Below, piece after piece: positions 33,686 to 41,242 of a DNA stretch of 64,000 nt. The notes beneath the pieces were generated by a model. The model was not told the origin of the DNA. It saw nothing but the letters and a program-made list of their open reading frames with translations, and ran no database searches. Numbering within the stretch: position 1 is the stretch's first letter; the number at the start of each line of letters is the position of its first letter. Source of the stretch: Nitrosospira multiformis (lineage in GTDB: Bacteria > Pseudomonadota > Gammaproteobacteria > Burkholderiales > Nitrosomonadaceae); assembly GCF_900111585.1 (NCBI RefSeq), contig NZ_FOHI01000003.1, positions 310,001 through 374,000 on the forward strand, in the 5' to 3' direction. Made by a program: the position numbers and the translations under genes.

Positions 33686-35932
33686 GTGAAACAGTTATCC
33701 AGATTCAAGCCCGCATCCCGTTTTTTGGTCCCTATAACCATGTTTTGTTCATGGTTATTGATGCCGTTGCCCGTGAGGGCTCAAGATGCGACGGCCCAAA
33801 ATTCAGTGACGTCTCAAGAGGCAGTGACCACTCAAGACGCAGAGAAAGAAAAGGAAAAAAATGCGACCCTGCCGGAGATCAAAGTGACTACCGGGCGGGT
33901 CCGCCCAGGAACGATCGAGGACGTCGCCCGCACCGGCAGCAAGACAGATACACCCTTGCGTGACATCCCTGCGACAGTCAACGTCGTGCCAGCGTCCGTC
34001 CTTAAGGAGCAGGGTGTCATCGAGATGAATGACGCCATGCGCAATGTCAGCAGCGTGCAGCCACTCATGGGCGGTGGTTACGGATTTGCCAACAGCTTTA
34101 CGTCGCGTGGCCTGGCGCTCAGTTTTTTCCGTGACTATATTCCGGACGGGAACCTTCAGAACAACTATTTCCGCACGATGTACGACATCGAGCGTATCGA
34201 AGTGCTGAAAGGCCCGGGCTCCGCGCTGTTCGGAGTCGCCGGTCCCGGGGGCAGCCTCAACCTGGTGACGAAGCAGCCGCGGTATAACTTCGGGCTGTCC
34301 GCAGGCACCATGCTGGGCAGTTTCGGTACACGCAACGGCTATATGGACGTGACAGGCGCTATCCCTTATCTGCCGAATGTAGCGGGACGTCTCATCGCGG
34401 ATATGGAGCACACGGATGGGTTCCGTGGTCTGGAACGCAATATCGTCGAGGCTTCTCCCAGCTTCACCTGGAGACTGGCGGATGATAAAACGCTACATAT
34501 CGACTACGATCATCGCGAGCTCAAAATCAAGCCCGATAATTATGGGATACTCTTTGACGTCAATTCCAATATCGCCAATGTATCCCGCGACACGCGTTAT
34601 TACAGCCGCTTCAACAAGACAGACCATACCATCAACCGGCTTGGCTTGACGCATCATTGGACCATATCGGACACTTTGAGTATGCGTACCGCGTTCGTCT
34701 ACGATGCCAGAACACTCGCGTTGGTGCGCAATGCCGGCGGCAATCAGGGTGATGGGAATGGGCTGAGCACGGCGCGTACCGCGTACCAGCAGTTCGATAA
34801 TGCTGGGTATACCACACTGCAGAATGAGTTCATATGGAAAACGAGCACAGGCCCTGTCAAGCATACTTTTCTGGGAGGTTTCGAATACAAGAATGTTGAC
34901 ATCAATGCGGCTCGCTCGACCTACGTCTTGCGTGACATAAACATTTTTAATCCGGTGGTGGAAACGTCACTCAACGAAGCAGTCAGGGGTGCACCTACTT
35001 TCGATCGACGTATCAACAGCGACCAGGTCTCGTTTTATGCCCAGGACCAGATCGACCTGAGCGAGCAGTTCAAGATTCGCCTCGGGATCCGCAACGACCT
35101 GGTGCATTACAGCGATAAAGGCTTGCAAAGGGCAAACCCGACAGCGGCTATATCACCCACTCGGTATCGCGAAATAGTGCAAACGAGGTCCATGACTACC
35201 TACTCTACGGGTGGTGTGTATCAGCCCACCCAGAATCTCGCGTTTTACGCAGGTTACAGCACCGGTGCCTTCATCAATCTGTCGACCGAACCGCAAGCGC
35301 TCTCCACGGCACCCGAAACCTCGGATCAGATCGAAGTGGGTACAAAAATGATGCTTTTCGACGGAAAGGCTGATCTCAACGTGGCCCTGTTTCAATCCAG
35401 CCGCAATAATTATTTCGTCACCTTGCCCGGTTCCGGCAACATCCCGACTCCGGATGGGAAGGATCGCACGCGGGGAGTAGAGGTATCGCTTGGCTTTCGC
35501 CCAATTGCCGGATGGAGCATCATCGGTAACGGCGTGGTGATGGATCCGGAAACACGGGCAGGCAATGTTGCCACCAACTCCGTACTTGGCATTACGAGAA
35601 GTGTCTTTGGAACTCGGCCTGTAGGAGTCGCGACCACCATGGGCAATCTGTGGACGACGTACGAGATACAGAGCGGCCTTGCCCGCGGATTGATGTTCGG
35701 GTTCGGGGTCACCTATAAAGGAAATTCGTATGCCGACTCGCTGAATCTTCTCAAGGTGCCGTCTTATGTCGTGTTTGACGCGGCGGCATCTTATCGCATC
35801 AAAAAAGTTGATCTCGCAGTCAACATAAAGAACCTCACGGATAAAACCTACTATACCAATCCGACATTTGCAGGGGCATTGCCTGGAAATCCTCTCAGCG
35901 CCTTCGGTTCCATCCGATTCAATTTCAACTGA
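33686..35932 (+). CDS. TonB-dependent siderophore receptor
   Basis: The 748-residue outer-membrane protein takes up a ferric siderophore with energy from TonB-ExbBD. The start is GTG at 33686 with AGAGG just upstream. A signal peptide (ending about VRAQD) precedes the plug domain, with the usual PEIKVTTGR-like TonB-box region, LRDIPATVNVVPASVLKEQG, and RIEVLKGPGSALFGVAGPGGSLNLVTKQP. A barrel of about 550 residues ends in the Phe-rich FGSIRFNFN, as required for outer-membrane insertion. Its own promoter may lie in the 157 bp gap, where TATAAT stands at 33585. It is followed by a hairpin terminator. Confidence 0.92.
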   Translation: MKQLSRFKPASRFLVPITMFCSWLLMPLPVRAQDATAQNSVTSQEAVTTQDAEKEKEKNATLPEIKVTTGRVRPGTIEDVARTGSKTDTPLRDIPATVNVVPASVLKEQGVIEMNDAMRNVSSVQPLMGGGYGFANSFTSRGLALSFFRDYIPDGNLQNNYFRTMYDIERIEVLKGPGSALFGVAGPGGSLNLVTKQPRYNFGLSAGTMLGSFGTRNGYMDVTGAIPYLPNVAGRLIADMEHTDGFRGLERNIVEASPSFTWRLADDKTLHIDYDHRELKIKPDNYGILFDVNSNIANVSRDTRYYSRFNKTDHTINRLGLTHHWTISDTLSMRTAFVYDARTLALVRNAGGNQGDGNGLSTARTAYQQFDNAGYTTLQNEFIWKTSTGPVKHTFLGGFEYKNVDINAARSTYVLRDINIFNPVVETSLNEAVRGAPTFDRRINSDQVSFYAQDQIDLSEQFKIRLGIRNDLVHYSDKGLQRANPTAAISPTRYREIVQTRSMTTYSTGGVYQPTQNLAFYAGYSTGAFINLSTEPQALSTAPETSDQIEVGTKMMLFDGKADLNVALFQSSRNNYFVTLPGSGNIPTPDGKDRTRGVEVSLGFRPIAGWSIIGNGVVMDPETRAGNVATNSVLGITRSVFGTRPVGVATTMGNLWTTYEIQSGLARGLMFGFGVTYKGNSYADSLNLLKVPSYVVFDAAASYRIKKVDLAVNIKNLTDKTYYTNPTFAGALPGNPLSAFGSIRFNFN

Positions 35933-35950
35933 TTTCAACTGATGGTAGGA

Positions 35951-36003
35951 GAGGTTCAGCTCCCCTGCAGGGAATCATCCTTGCTGGGGAGAAAACCTCT
36001 TTT
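35951..36003 (+). terminator. hairpin terminator after siderophore receptor
   Basis: Two stems, GAGGTT/AACCTC and inside it CTCCCC/GGGGAG, enclose a short loop, and TTTT follows. The structure starts 18 bp after the receptor stop. It fits a factor-independent terminator. Confidence 0.65.
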
Positions 36004-36543
36004 CGCTTGGACATGCTTCTATAAAAACCCGTTCAGTCAGCCCTTCCCTTACTTCTGGTGAGGGCTCGCCAGCACGGCCGCATTCTCACTCCAGAGCCTG
36101 AGATCACCTCGTCTCATCCTGTTTACCACAACGTGCCGAGGATGTGAGCGGACATGTGGTCCGAGGTTCTGAGAGACCTCGCTGTACCCAGCGGCTTGAG
36201 CGTTCGCGCGTGCCATCGGCATGGGTCTCCTAGTACTCCTGTAACAGCTAATCCAGTCTCCGGACCGATGGAAAGATGGGAGAACCATCCTCTGTCGTCC
36301 TCCCTATACCCATTTTTCTTGCTTCCCTGCTGAGGAACAGTCTTTGCGACTGCGCAAAGTTTCGTTTTATGATTTCGTCATTGTGCGGCCCCGTCATCAG
36401 GTTGTAGTGGGTTCGAACGGCCACCTCGACAGAATGCTGCATTTCCCGCTCGTTTTTCCGTAAAAAAACCACCTTGCACGCATCCTCTCCTATCCGCCGA
36501 AACCCGCATCAGGAAAGGATTACAGCCAGTATACCTCGTTCGG
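36004..36543. other. gene-poor region with adjacent small hairpins
   Basis: This 540 bp stretch lies between the receptor terminator and the lux box. Two minus-strand frames (36049-36288, 79 codons; 36248-36472, 74 codons) overlap and carry no recognised domain. At 36162-36181 a perfect CGAGGT/ACCTCG stem is followed at once by CGCTG/CAGCG (36180-36193), which suggests a structured RNA. No group II intron domain V, tRNA or insertion-sequence end was found. I cannot say what it does. Confidence 0.4.
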
Positions 36544-36563
36544 TCCTGTAAGATTTTACAGCT
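36544..36563 (+). promoter_or_regulatory. lux box upstream of luxI
   Basis: This 20 bp site contains the perfect palindrome CTGTAA-GATT-TTACAG (36546-36561) within TCCTGTA...ACAGCT. It matches the classical Vibrio fischeri lux box (ACCTGTAGGATCGTACAGGT) at 15 of 20 positions by my alignment. It ends 60 bp before the luxI ATG. A weak -10 candidate, CATAAC at 36589-36594, stands about 40 bp after the centre of the box. It predicts activation of luxI by a LuxR-AHL complex, a positive feedback loop. Confidence 0.82.
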
Positions 36564-36623
36564 ATTCGGAGGTCCGGTTCCGTTGTTTCATAACGTCGTC
36601 ATCAACCAACGACGAGTGAAAAA

Positions 36624-37247
36624 ATGGGACAGATTATGCTTGCACAACATGGCAATGGTTCTCTCGATAAACGGGCCGCAATGGGAATGTATCGGCTGAG
36701 GCACGAAGTTTTTCACGACAGGCTCGGCTGGGAAGTAACCACGGATAACGGGATGGAGCATGACGAGTTCGATCTTGCAGATCCCGTATATGTTCTGGCA
36801 AAAGGGGATGAGGGAGATGAAGACGAGGTGCTCGGTTGCTGGCGATTGCTTCCCACCCAAGGACCCTACATGTTGAAGGATACTTTTCCGCAACTTCTGC
36901 ACGGGCAGCCTGCGCCGCAGCAATCGGATGTCTGGGAATTGAGCCGTTTTGCCGTCATGGTCCCCAAATATGAGAGTGCCGGTTTCGGTTTTAGCGAGAT
37001 TCCGGTAAAAATGATGCAGACCTTGTTTCTCTTCGCACGCCATAACAAGATAAAGCGCTATGTAACCGTTACCACCGTCGCTGTGGAGAGACTGATACGC
37101 AAGCTTGGCGTGAACGTTTCCAGGTTGGGCGCACCGATCAAAATCGGTCGGGTTTTGACGGTCGCATGCTATATCGAAATCGATGCAATCACCGAATTCG
37201 CCCTTTTTGGGATGCTCCCGGAAAACGCACAAAGGAAGGCCGCATGA
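36624..37247 (+). CDS. acyl-homoserine lactone synthase (LuxI family)
   Basis: The enzyme makes an acyl-homoserine lactone from S-adenosylmethionine and an acyl carrier. The 207-residue protein keeps the full LuxI catalytic set: R26, F30, W36, D47, D50, R74, E105 and R108 (segments MYRLRHEVF, GWEV, EHDEFD, CWRLL, WELSRFAV). It has the usual length. A lux box stands 60 bp upstream. The next gene overlaps its stop by ATGA. No luxR is adjacent; the LuxR-type gene lies near position 6000. Nitrosospira species are reported to make AHLs with homologues of this enzyme. The acyl chain cannot be read here. Confidence 0.93.
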   Translation: MGQIMLAQHGNGSLDKRAAMGMYRLRHEVFHDRLGWEVTTDNGMEHDEFDLADPVYVLAKGDEGDEDEVLGCWRLLPTQGPYMLKDTFPQLLHGQPAPQQSDVWELSRFAVMVPKYESAGFGFSEIPVKMMQTLFLFARHNKIKRYVTVTTVAVERLIRKLGVNVSRLGAPIKIGRVLTVACYIEIDAITEFALFGMLPENAQRKAA

Positions 37248-37693
37248 ATATTCTACTGGTTGGAGAGAGACAAGATACGCGGCAGCTCCTGCAGCTGCTG
37301 CTTGAAAAATCCAAGCACAGGCTGGAGCGAAAAACGCTGGACAGCTTCCCGGAGCCGGACCTGGAGGCCTATGACATGGTTCTGGTCGACGGCGCAGTAG
37401 ACGATTGCACCCAGCAGGTGAACCTGGTGCAATGGGTGCGGGAAGCCAGACGGCGCTATCCTCATTTGCCGGTAGCGGTCATGAATAACGTCGGACCAGA
37501 CGAGGCTTCCGAGAATGAATCGGCTTGCAGCACGATGCATACCTGCGGTGTATTCGAGTCGGGTAATGGCGTCCTGAACATGCGCTGTAGATTGCGTGAA
37601 ATCGCCTTGGGAGAAACTGCTGCCTTGGTGCGCGAGGATTGCCAGCGGCCCCCATTCGAGCCGGTTACGTTTGAGTATTCGGGAAGGGGATGA
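37244..37693 (+). CDS. degenerate receiver-domain protein coupled to luxI
   Basis: The 149-residue protein starts MNILLVGERQD and has a receiver-like pattern of alternating strands and helices. The third strand is DMVLVDGAVDD with the putative phospho-acceptor D49, and the fourth is LPVAVMNNVG. The acidic pair after the first strand is replaced by ER, the Ser/Thr after strand four by Asn, and no conserved Lys is seen in strand five, so phosphorylation is unlikely. I call it a pseudo-receiver. The ATG at 37244 overlaps the luxI stop, so translation is coupled. The C-terminus is unrelated to known output domains. Confidence 0.7.
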   Translation: MNILLVGERQDTRQLLQLLLEKSKHRLERKTLDSFPEPDLEAYDMVLVDGAVDDCTQQVNLVQWVREARRRYPHLPVAVMNNVGPDEASENESACSTMHTCGVFESGNGVLNMRCRLREIALGETAALVREDCQRPPFEPVTFEYSGRG

Positions 37694-37793
37694 AATGCGG
37701 CTGGACTATCAATAGAACGAGGAAAGGAGGCGAAGGCTTTCGAGGAATTTAATAGTTCATAAAACTTTCATCGTACTGCCATCAGTCGCAGGT

Positions 37794-37807
37794 AGCCTGT
37801 ACAAGCT
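37794..37807. repeat. 14 bp near-palindrome upstream of the small ORFs
   Basis: AGCCTGTACAAGCT is palindromic at 12 of 14 positions (AGCYTGTACARGCT), 50 bp before the first small ORF. It shares the TGTAC core with lux boxes but lacks the rest. It may be an operator for the small-ORF pair or chance. Confidence 0.35.
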
Positions 37808-37856
37808 GACAAAGGTTTCAAATGATATTGGCTGGATTGCTCAAAGGAGGCAAATC

Positions 37857-38090
37857 ATGAAATCCCGGCTACCTGCATTAGTGAACGCAATCTCACCGCC
37901 AAGCGCGGTCATCATGAATTTTGTTCGGCAGGGAATTGCCCAACCGATCGGTGAAGGTTCTGCTGCTGATATAACTCCCACCGGAGGGGCAGAGTATGCT
38001 GATACCGGTGTTTCGGCTACCTTGCCCAGCTTTGAAGCTCCGGTGCTCCCTGTGTTTACACGTCTATCCGGATCCAGGAGGAGTGTATGA
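37857..38090 (+). CDS. small protein of unknown function (QS locus, first)
   Basis: This is a 77-codon ORF with a very strong ribosome binding site, AAAGGAGG, 7 bp before the ATG. The product has a short hydrophobic stretch (residues 10-24), then a Gly/Thr/Ala-rich middle (GEGSAADITPTGGAEYADTG) and a basic end (LSGSRRSV). No known family is recognised and no Cys is present. Its stop overlaps the start of the second small ORF by ATGA, which strongly supports translation of both. It lies 163 bp after the pseudo-receiver on the same strand, downstream of luxI. Confidence 0.6.
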   Translation: MKSRLPALVNAISPPSAVIMNFVRQGIAQPIGEGSAADITPTGGAEYADTGVSATLPSFEAPVLPVFTRLSGSRRSV

Positions 38091-38287
38091 GTCTGGCTGA
38101 TGTAATATTGCAACCATTCCTTTCCCTGACATCCGCCGATGTGGCGGAGCAAGATCCCCTTTCTTCATTGACCGAATTCTACCAATTCGATCAAGGCGAT
38201 CAGGACCTGGATGAGGACGAAAGTGAAATTGACCTGATGATTCAGCTAAGCGGAATGGTTTACAGCCCTGAGAAAGGCGAGGAGTAA
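38087..38287 (+). CDS. small acidic protein of unknown function (QS locus, second)
   Basis: This is a 66-codon ORF that begins inside the stop of the preceding small ORF (ATGA overlap), with AGGAGG 5-10 bp upstream. The middle is strongly acidic, with FDQGDQDLDEDESEIDLM, and the ends are mildly hydrophobic. No domain, signal peptide or Cys is seen. A stem-loop follows 25 bp after the stop. The pair looks like a coupled two-gene cassette; an adaptor or antitoxin-like role can only be guessed. Confidence 0.62.
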   Translation: MSLADVILQPFLSLTSADVAEQDPLSSLTEFYQFDQGDQDLDEDESEIDLMIQLSGMVYSPEKGEE

Positions 38288-38311
38288 GGCAATCTGCATC
38301 GCTTTTAACCG

Positions 38312-38338
38312 GGAATGATTCCAGGAGGAATCAATTCC
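38312..38338. terminator. hairpin between convergent genes
   Basis: GGAATGATTCC and GGAATCAATTCC, separated by AGGA, form an imperfect stem with one bulged base. It lies between the stop of the small acidic ORF and the stop of the ferritin-like gene, so it can end transcription from both sides. No clear T-run follows on either strand. Confidence 0.4.
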
Positions 38339-38345
38339 TGCGTAC

Positions 38346-38807
38346 CTAACTCTTGGGCGTTTCGTACACGCCTGTTTTTCCCGTTCTCCGCAACATCTTG
38401 TTGACTTCGTCCGCATGCATTTCCTCTTCGACGACAAGGCCACGCGCATAATCCTCCAGCAGCACTGACTTGCCCTGGGTCAGCTCCAGCAGTTCGTAGT
38501 AGGCGGTGAGCGACTGGTTCTCATGCTCCAGCGATTCCCGCAGAATATCGCCGATGTCATGCACGTGCGTTTCCAGCAGAGATCCGATCCCAAGCGAAGG
38601 ATAGCCTCCCAGTAACGTGACGAGTTCTCCGGCTCTATGCGCGTGGAGCAATCCTTCTTCAGCCTGCTTCTTGAGCCATTCCACCACTGGAATCCGGTTG
38701 TAGCCGAAGACCATCAATGAATAATGCGTGTATCGCACTACTCCGGCAAGCTCGAGCTCCATGATTCGGTTCAGCAGCGCGATCGCCTTGTCTTTATCGA
38801 AATCCAT
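38346..38807 (-). CDS. ferritin-like protein (bacterioferritin family)
   Basis: The 153-residue protein is a four-helix bundle with diiron ligands visible: MELELAGVVRYTHY (first Glu), EEGLLHAH (ExxH), EHENQSL and EEEMHADE (ExxH). It is shorter and more divergent than the bfr product at 29443, and no heme Met is evident at the matching place. ATG at 38807 with AAAGG 8 bp upstream is preferred over a GTG at 38816. The peroxiredoxin gene lies directly upstream on the same strand (51 bp gap), so the two may form an oxidative-stress or iron-detoxification unit. Confidence 0.78.
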   Translation of the reverse strand: MDFDKDKAIALLNRIMELELAGVVRYTHYSLMVFGYNRIPVVEWLKKQAEEGLLHAHRAGELVTLLGGYPSLGIGSLLETHVHDIGDILRESLEHENQSLTAYYELLELTQGKSVLLEDYARGLVVEEEMHADEVNKMLRRTGKTGVYETPKS

Positions 38808-38858
38808 GTGTTTCACCTTTATGGTTACAGGAGTTCAAGGAGGTACAGGTTTGTTGCG

Positions 38859-39461
38859 TCAGAGCGCTTCGCCATGGCTTTCCAGATATTCCGCCACACC
38901 CTCGGGGCTGGCTTTCATTCCCGGTTCACCTGCTTTCCACCCAGCCGGACACACCTCTCCATGGCTTTCGTGAAATTGCAGGGCATCGACCATGCGCAGC
39001 ATTTCGTCCACATCACGCCCCAGGGGCAGGTCATTAACGACTTCATGACGCACGATGCCGTTTTTATCTATCAGGAAAGAGGCGCGCAGGGCAACGTGGT
39101 CCGGGTGAGCAATGCCGTAAGCATGCATGATGTCTCCCCCTACGTCGGATACCAGCGTGATTCCCACCGGACCAATGCCGCCTTTGTCGACAGGGGTGTT
39201 GCGCCAGGCGTAGTGGGTGAACTGGGAATCCACCGAGACTCCAATCACTTCCACATTGCGCTTGTGAAACTCCTCTGCGCGATGCGAGTGCGCGATGATT
39301 TCGGAGGGACAGACAAAGGTGAAATCCAGGGGATAAAAGAACAATACGGCATATTTGCCAGCAATTTGCGCATGAAAGTTGAAGTTGTCATTGAAGGTGC
39401 CATCTGCTAGAACAGCAGGTTTGGTGAAGTCGGGTGCAGGGTGTGTAACAAGCACTGCCAT
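38859..39461 (-). CDS. 2-Cys peroxiredoxin (AhpC/TSA family)
   Basis: It reduces hydrogen peroxide and alkyl hydroperoxides in the cytoplasm. The 200-residue protein has the peroxidatic C51 in FYPLDFTFVCPSE and the resolving C171 in GEVCPAGW, so it is a typical 2-Cys enzyme that works as disulfide-linked dimers and decamers. A conserved Arg lies in RASFLIDKNG. It is followed by the ferritin-like gene in the same direction. No AhpF-type reductase gene is nearby, so thioredoxin is the likely reductant. The promoter lies in the 485 bp upstream stretch. Confidence 0.92.
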   Translation of the reverse strand: MAVLVTHPAPDFTKPAVLADGTFNDNFNFHAQIAGKYAVLFFYPLDFTFVCPSEIIAHSHRAEEFHKRNVEVIGVSVDSQFTHYAWRNTPVDKGGIGPVGITLVSDVGGDIMHAYGIAHPDHVALRASFLIDKNGIVRHEVVNDLPLGRDVDEMLRMVDALQFHESHGEVCPAGWKAGEPGMKASPEGVAEYLESHGEAL

Positions 39462-39946
39462 CTTGAATCTCCTTATTCATCATGAATCATGAAAACTGCC
39501 ACATCTTCCGCCACATTTCGTTGCACCCTGGACATGCCACCTTCCTGCTGTTGCTTCTGCTTTTGAGGAGGGAAACAGAACAGCAGTAGTAGATAGGAAG
39601 AACGATGAGGCGCTGCGGCAAAAAAGAAAGACCCGAAATTGAAAGACAGAGGCCAATCCGGCTAACGAGACAGTGTTGCCTATAAATTCCATTTCTATCC
39701 AGGCACTGATCTGATCGCCTCTATCCCCTTATCGATCGGGATCAACACGACCTTTATAGCTCTGTTTCAATTTTCTTTCTGTGCGGCAGCCCGCATACAT
39801 GGCAAATTCTCCCTCTTATGGCAGATTGTGATGGCTGGGATTGGGTGATTCATTACACCAGGGCAGGAAGACAGACTTGCATCCATTAAACTTTCAATTT
39901 CTGTTGAAATGTACAGAGCGGAACCAGTCAAATATGGGGGGTGATA
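39462..39946. other. intergenic region upstream of peroxiredoxin
   Basis: This 485 bp stretch lies between the peroxiredoxin start and the stop of the Crp/Fnr gene, and must contain the peroxiredoxin promoter. An inverted pair GATCG...CGATC occurs near 39714-39740. I looked for the OxyR pattern of ATAG/CTAT at ten-base spacing and found only partial matches. No gene or RNA is evident. Confidence 0.45.
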
Positions 39947-40720
39947 CTACAGAAGTGGCAGTGTCTTTCTGGGTGACCGATTGCCTTGACTTGATTCCGG
40001 CTTCCGCATGTCATCAAGCGCCTGGTCAAATTCCTTCTTTATTGTTTCATAGCATTCGCATGCCCCTGTTTCCAGCCCGGCCCGGTTAAGTACCGTAATA
40101 TGGCCCCGATGGTAGCGAATAATTCCCCTTCGTTGTAATTTTCCCGCAACTCCTGCAACGCTTTTCCGGCTTACCCCAAGAGCATTGGCGATCAATTCCT
40201 GAGTCATGCTCATTTCGCTGGAGTCAAGGCGATCCAACGTTAACAGGAACCACCGGCATAGCTGCTGCTGGATTGTATGATATCGATTACACACCCCGAT
40301 CTGGGCGATCTGTGTAATAAGCGCCTGACTGTAACGCAGCAATATCCATTGTAGCAATCCTCCCCTGTTGAGTTCCTGTAGCAGAAATGCGGCCTTCAGG
40401 CGGTAGGCAAAGCCTGGGATTTGAACTGTTGCCCGGCTGCTGGTGGTTTCGCCTCCCATGAACAACGAGACTCCAAGCATGCCTTCCCTTCCTACGTTTG
40501 CGATTTCCAACGAGGCGCCATTTTCCAGAATGTAATGGAGGGAAATAATGGCTGAAGCGGGAAAGTAGACGTAAGGAAGCTGATCTCCTGCTTCGCAGAG
40601 AGTCTCTCCAGGCAGCATATGGATCAGCTCCAGATACGGTATTAGATCGCCAAGTTCCCTTGCCGGCAAAGCGGCGAGGAGATGGTTCTGGCTGGGGTGG
40701 TGCAGGGGAGAAATGAGCAT
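39947..40720 (-). CDS. Crp/Fnr-family transcriptional regulator
   Basis: The protein has a cyclic-nucleotide-binding-like beta roll (LPGETLCEAGDQLPYVYFPASAIISL, GREGMLGVSLFMGG) and a C-terminal winged helix (MTQELIANALGVSRKSVAGVAGKLQRRGIIRYHRG). No N-terminal Cys cluster for FNR-type oxygen sensing is seen and the cAMP phosphate-binding motif is not intact, so the effector is unknown. Starts are ambiguous: the ATG at 40720 gives about 257 residues and begins at the domain. The frame stays open to 40876, with another ATG at 40756. No ribosome binding site is clear for any of them. Confidence 0.78.
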   Translation of the reverse strand: MLISPLHHPSQNHLLAALPARELGDLIPYLELIHMLPGETLCEAGDQLPYVYFPASAIISLHYILENGASLEIANVGREGMLGVSLFMGGETTSSRATVQIPGFAYRLKAAFLLQELNRGGLLQWILLRYSQALITQIAQIGVCNRYHTIQQQLCRWFLLTLDRLDSSEMSMTQELIANALGVSRKSVAGVAGKLQRRGIIRYHRGHITVLNRAGLETGACECYETIKKEFDQALDDMRKPESSQGNRSPRKTLPLL

Positions 40721-40876
40721 GGGGCATATTATTTCTTTTTTCGCACTTTTCTCCATTGGACTGAAGTACACTCCGAAGCCCCGTCCCGGTGCACAAGGGC
40801 GAGGCCCTGATTTCTGTTGCTCAAGCTCATTAATTATGCAAGCGTCCGAAAAGTTCAGGGAAAAGCCGGGGGACAA

Positions 40877-41242
40877 TAGGAAGTGAAGAGCCAGAGGCTA
40901 AGTGCTGGGGCAAGCAAGTTTCCGACAAAATCCAAAAGGAATATGGAATATGGGGAATATGAGAAATATGGAGACGCCGGGAAAGCTGTAAGGGATCGGT
41001 AGATAAGCTTTAAGTCAATTTTCCAGGCAGCGGCCTCTCAAACCTGCTTTGGGTTTTTGTTTATTACCCCAGCCTTTAACTTTCATTCTTACCCTGCTTT
41101 GACTGCTTCAGGGTGCCTATGTGGGAAAACGAACAGAACGGAACGGGGAATGAGTAATAAATCATACCCAAGTGGCTCAGTTTCCATTAACTGAGAGAAG
41201 ATCTCATGGATAAAACCAGGGGATAAAACCAGGAAAACTGTC
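40877..41242. other. intergenic region with short direct repeats and a hairpin
   Basis: This 366 bp stretch lies between the divergent Crp/Fnr gene and the response regulator. It has four loose copies of GGAATATG-like words at 40937-40972. A 7 bp hairpin CTCAGTT/AACTGAG stands at 41176-41195, and GGATAAAACCAG occurs twice just before the regulator start. No gene is visible. Confidence 0.5.

Noticed and set aside
36401-36430. tRNA T-arm-like sequence GGGTTCGAACGG
   Set aside because: The flanks do not form acceptor or anticodon arms on either strand.
36004-36543. group II intron or insertion-sequence remnant
   Set aside because: No domain V stem, reverse transcriptase or transposase motif and no terminal inverted repeats could be found.
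39714-39745. OxyR binding site upstream of peroxiredoxin
   Set aside because: Only partial ATAG/CTAT words with wrong spacing were found.
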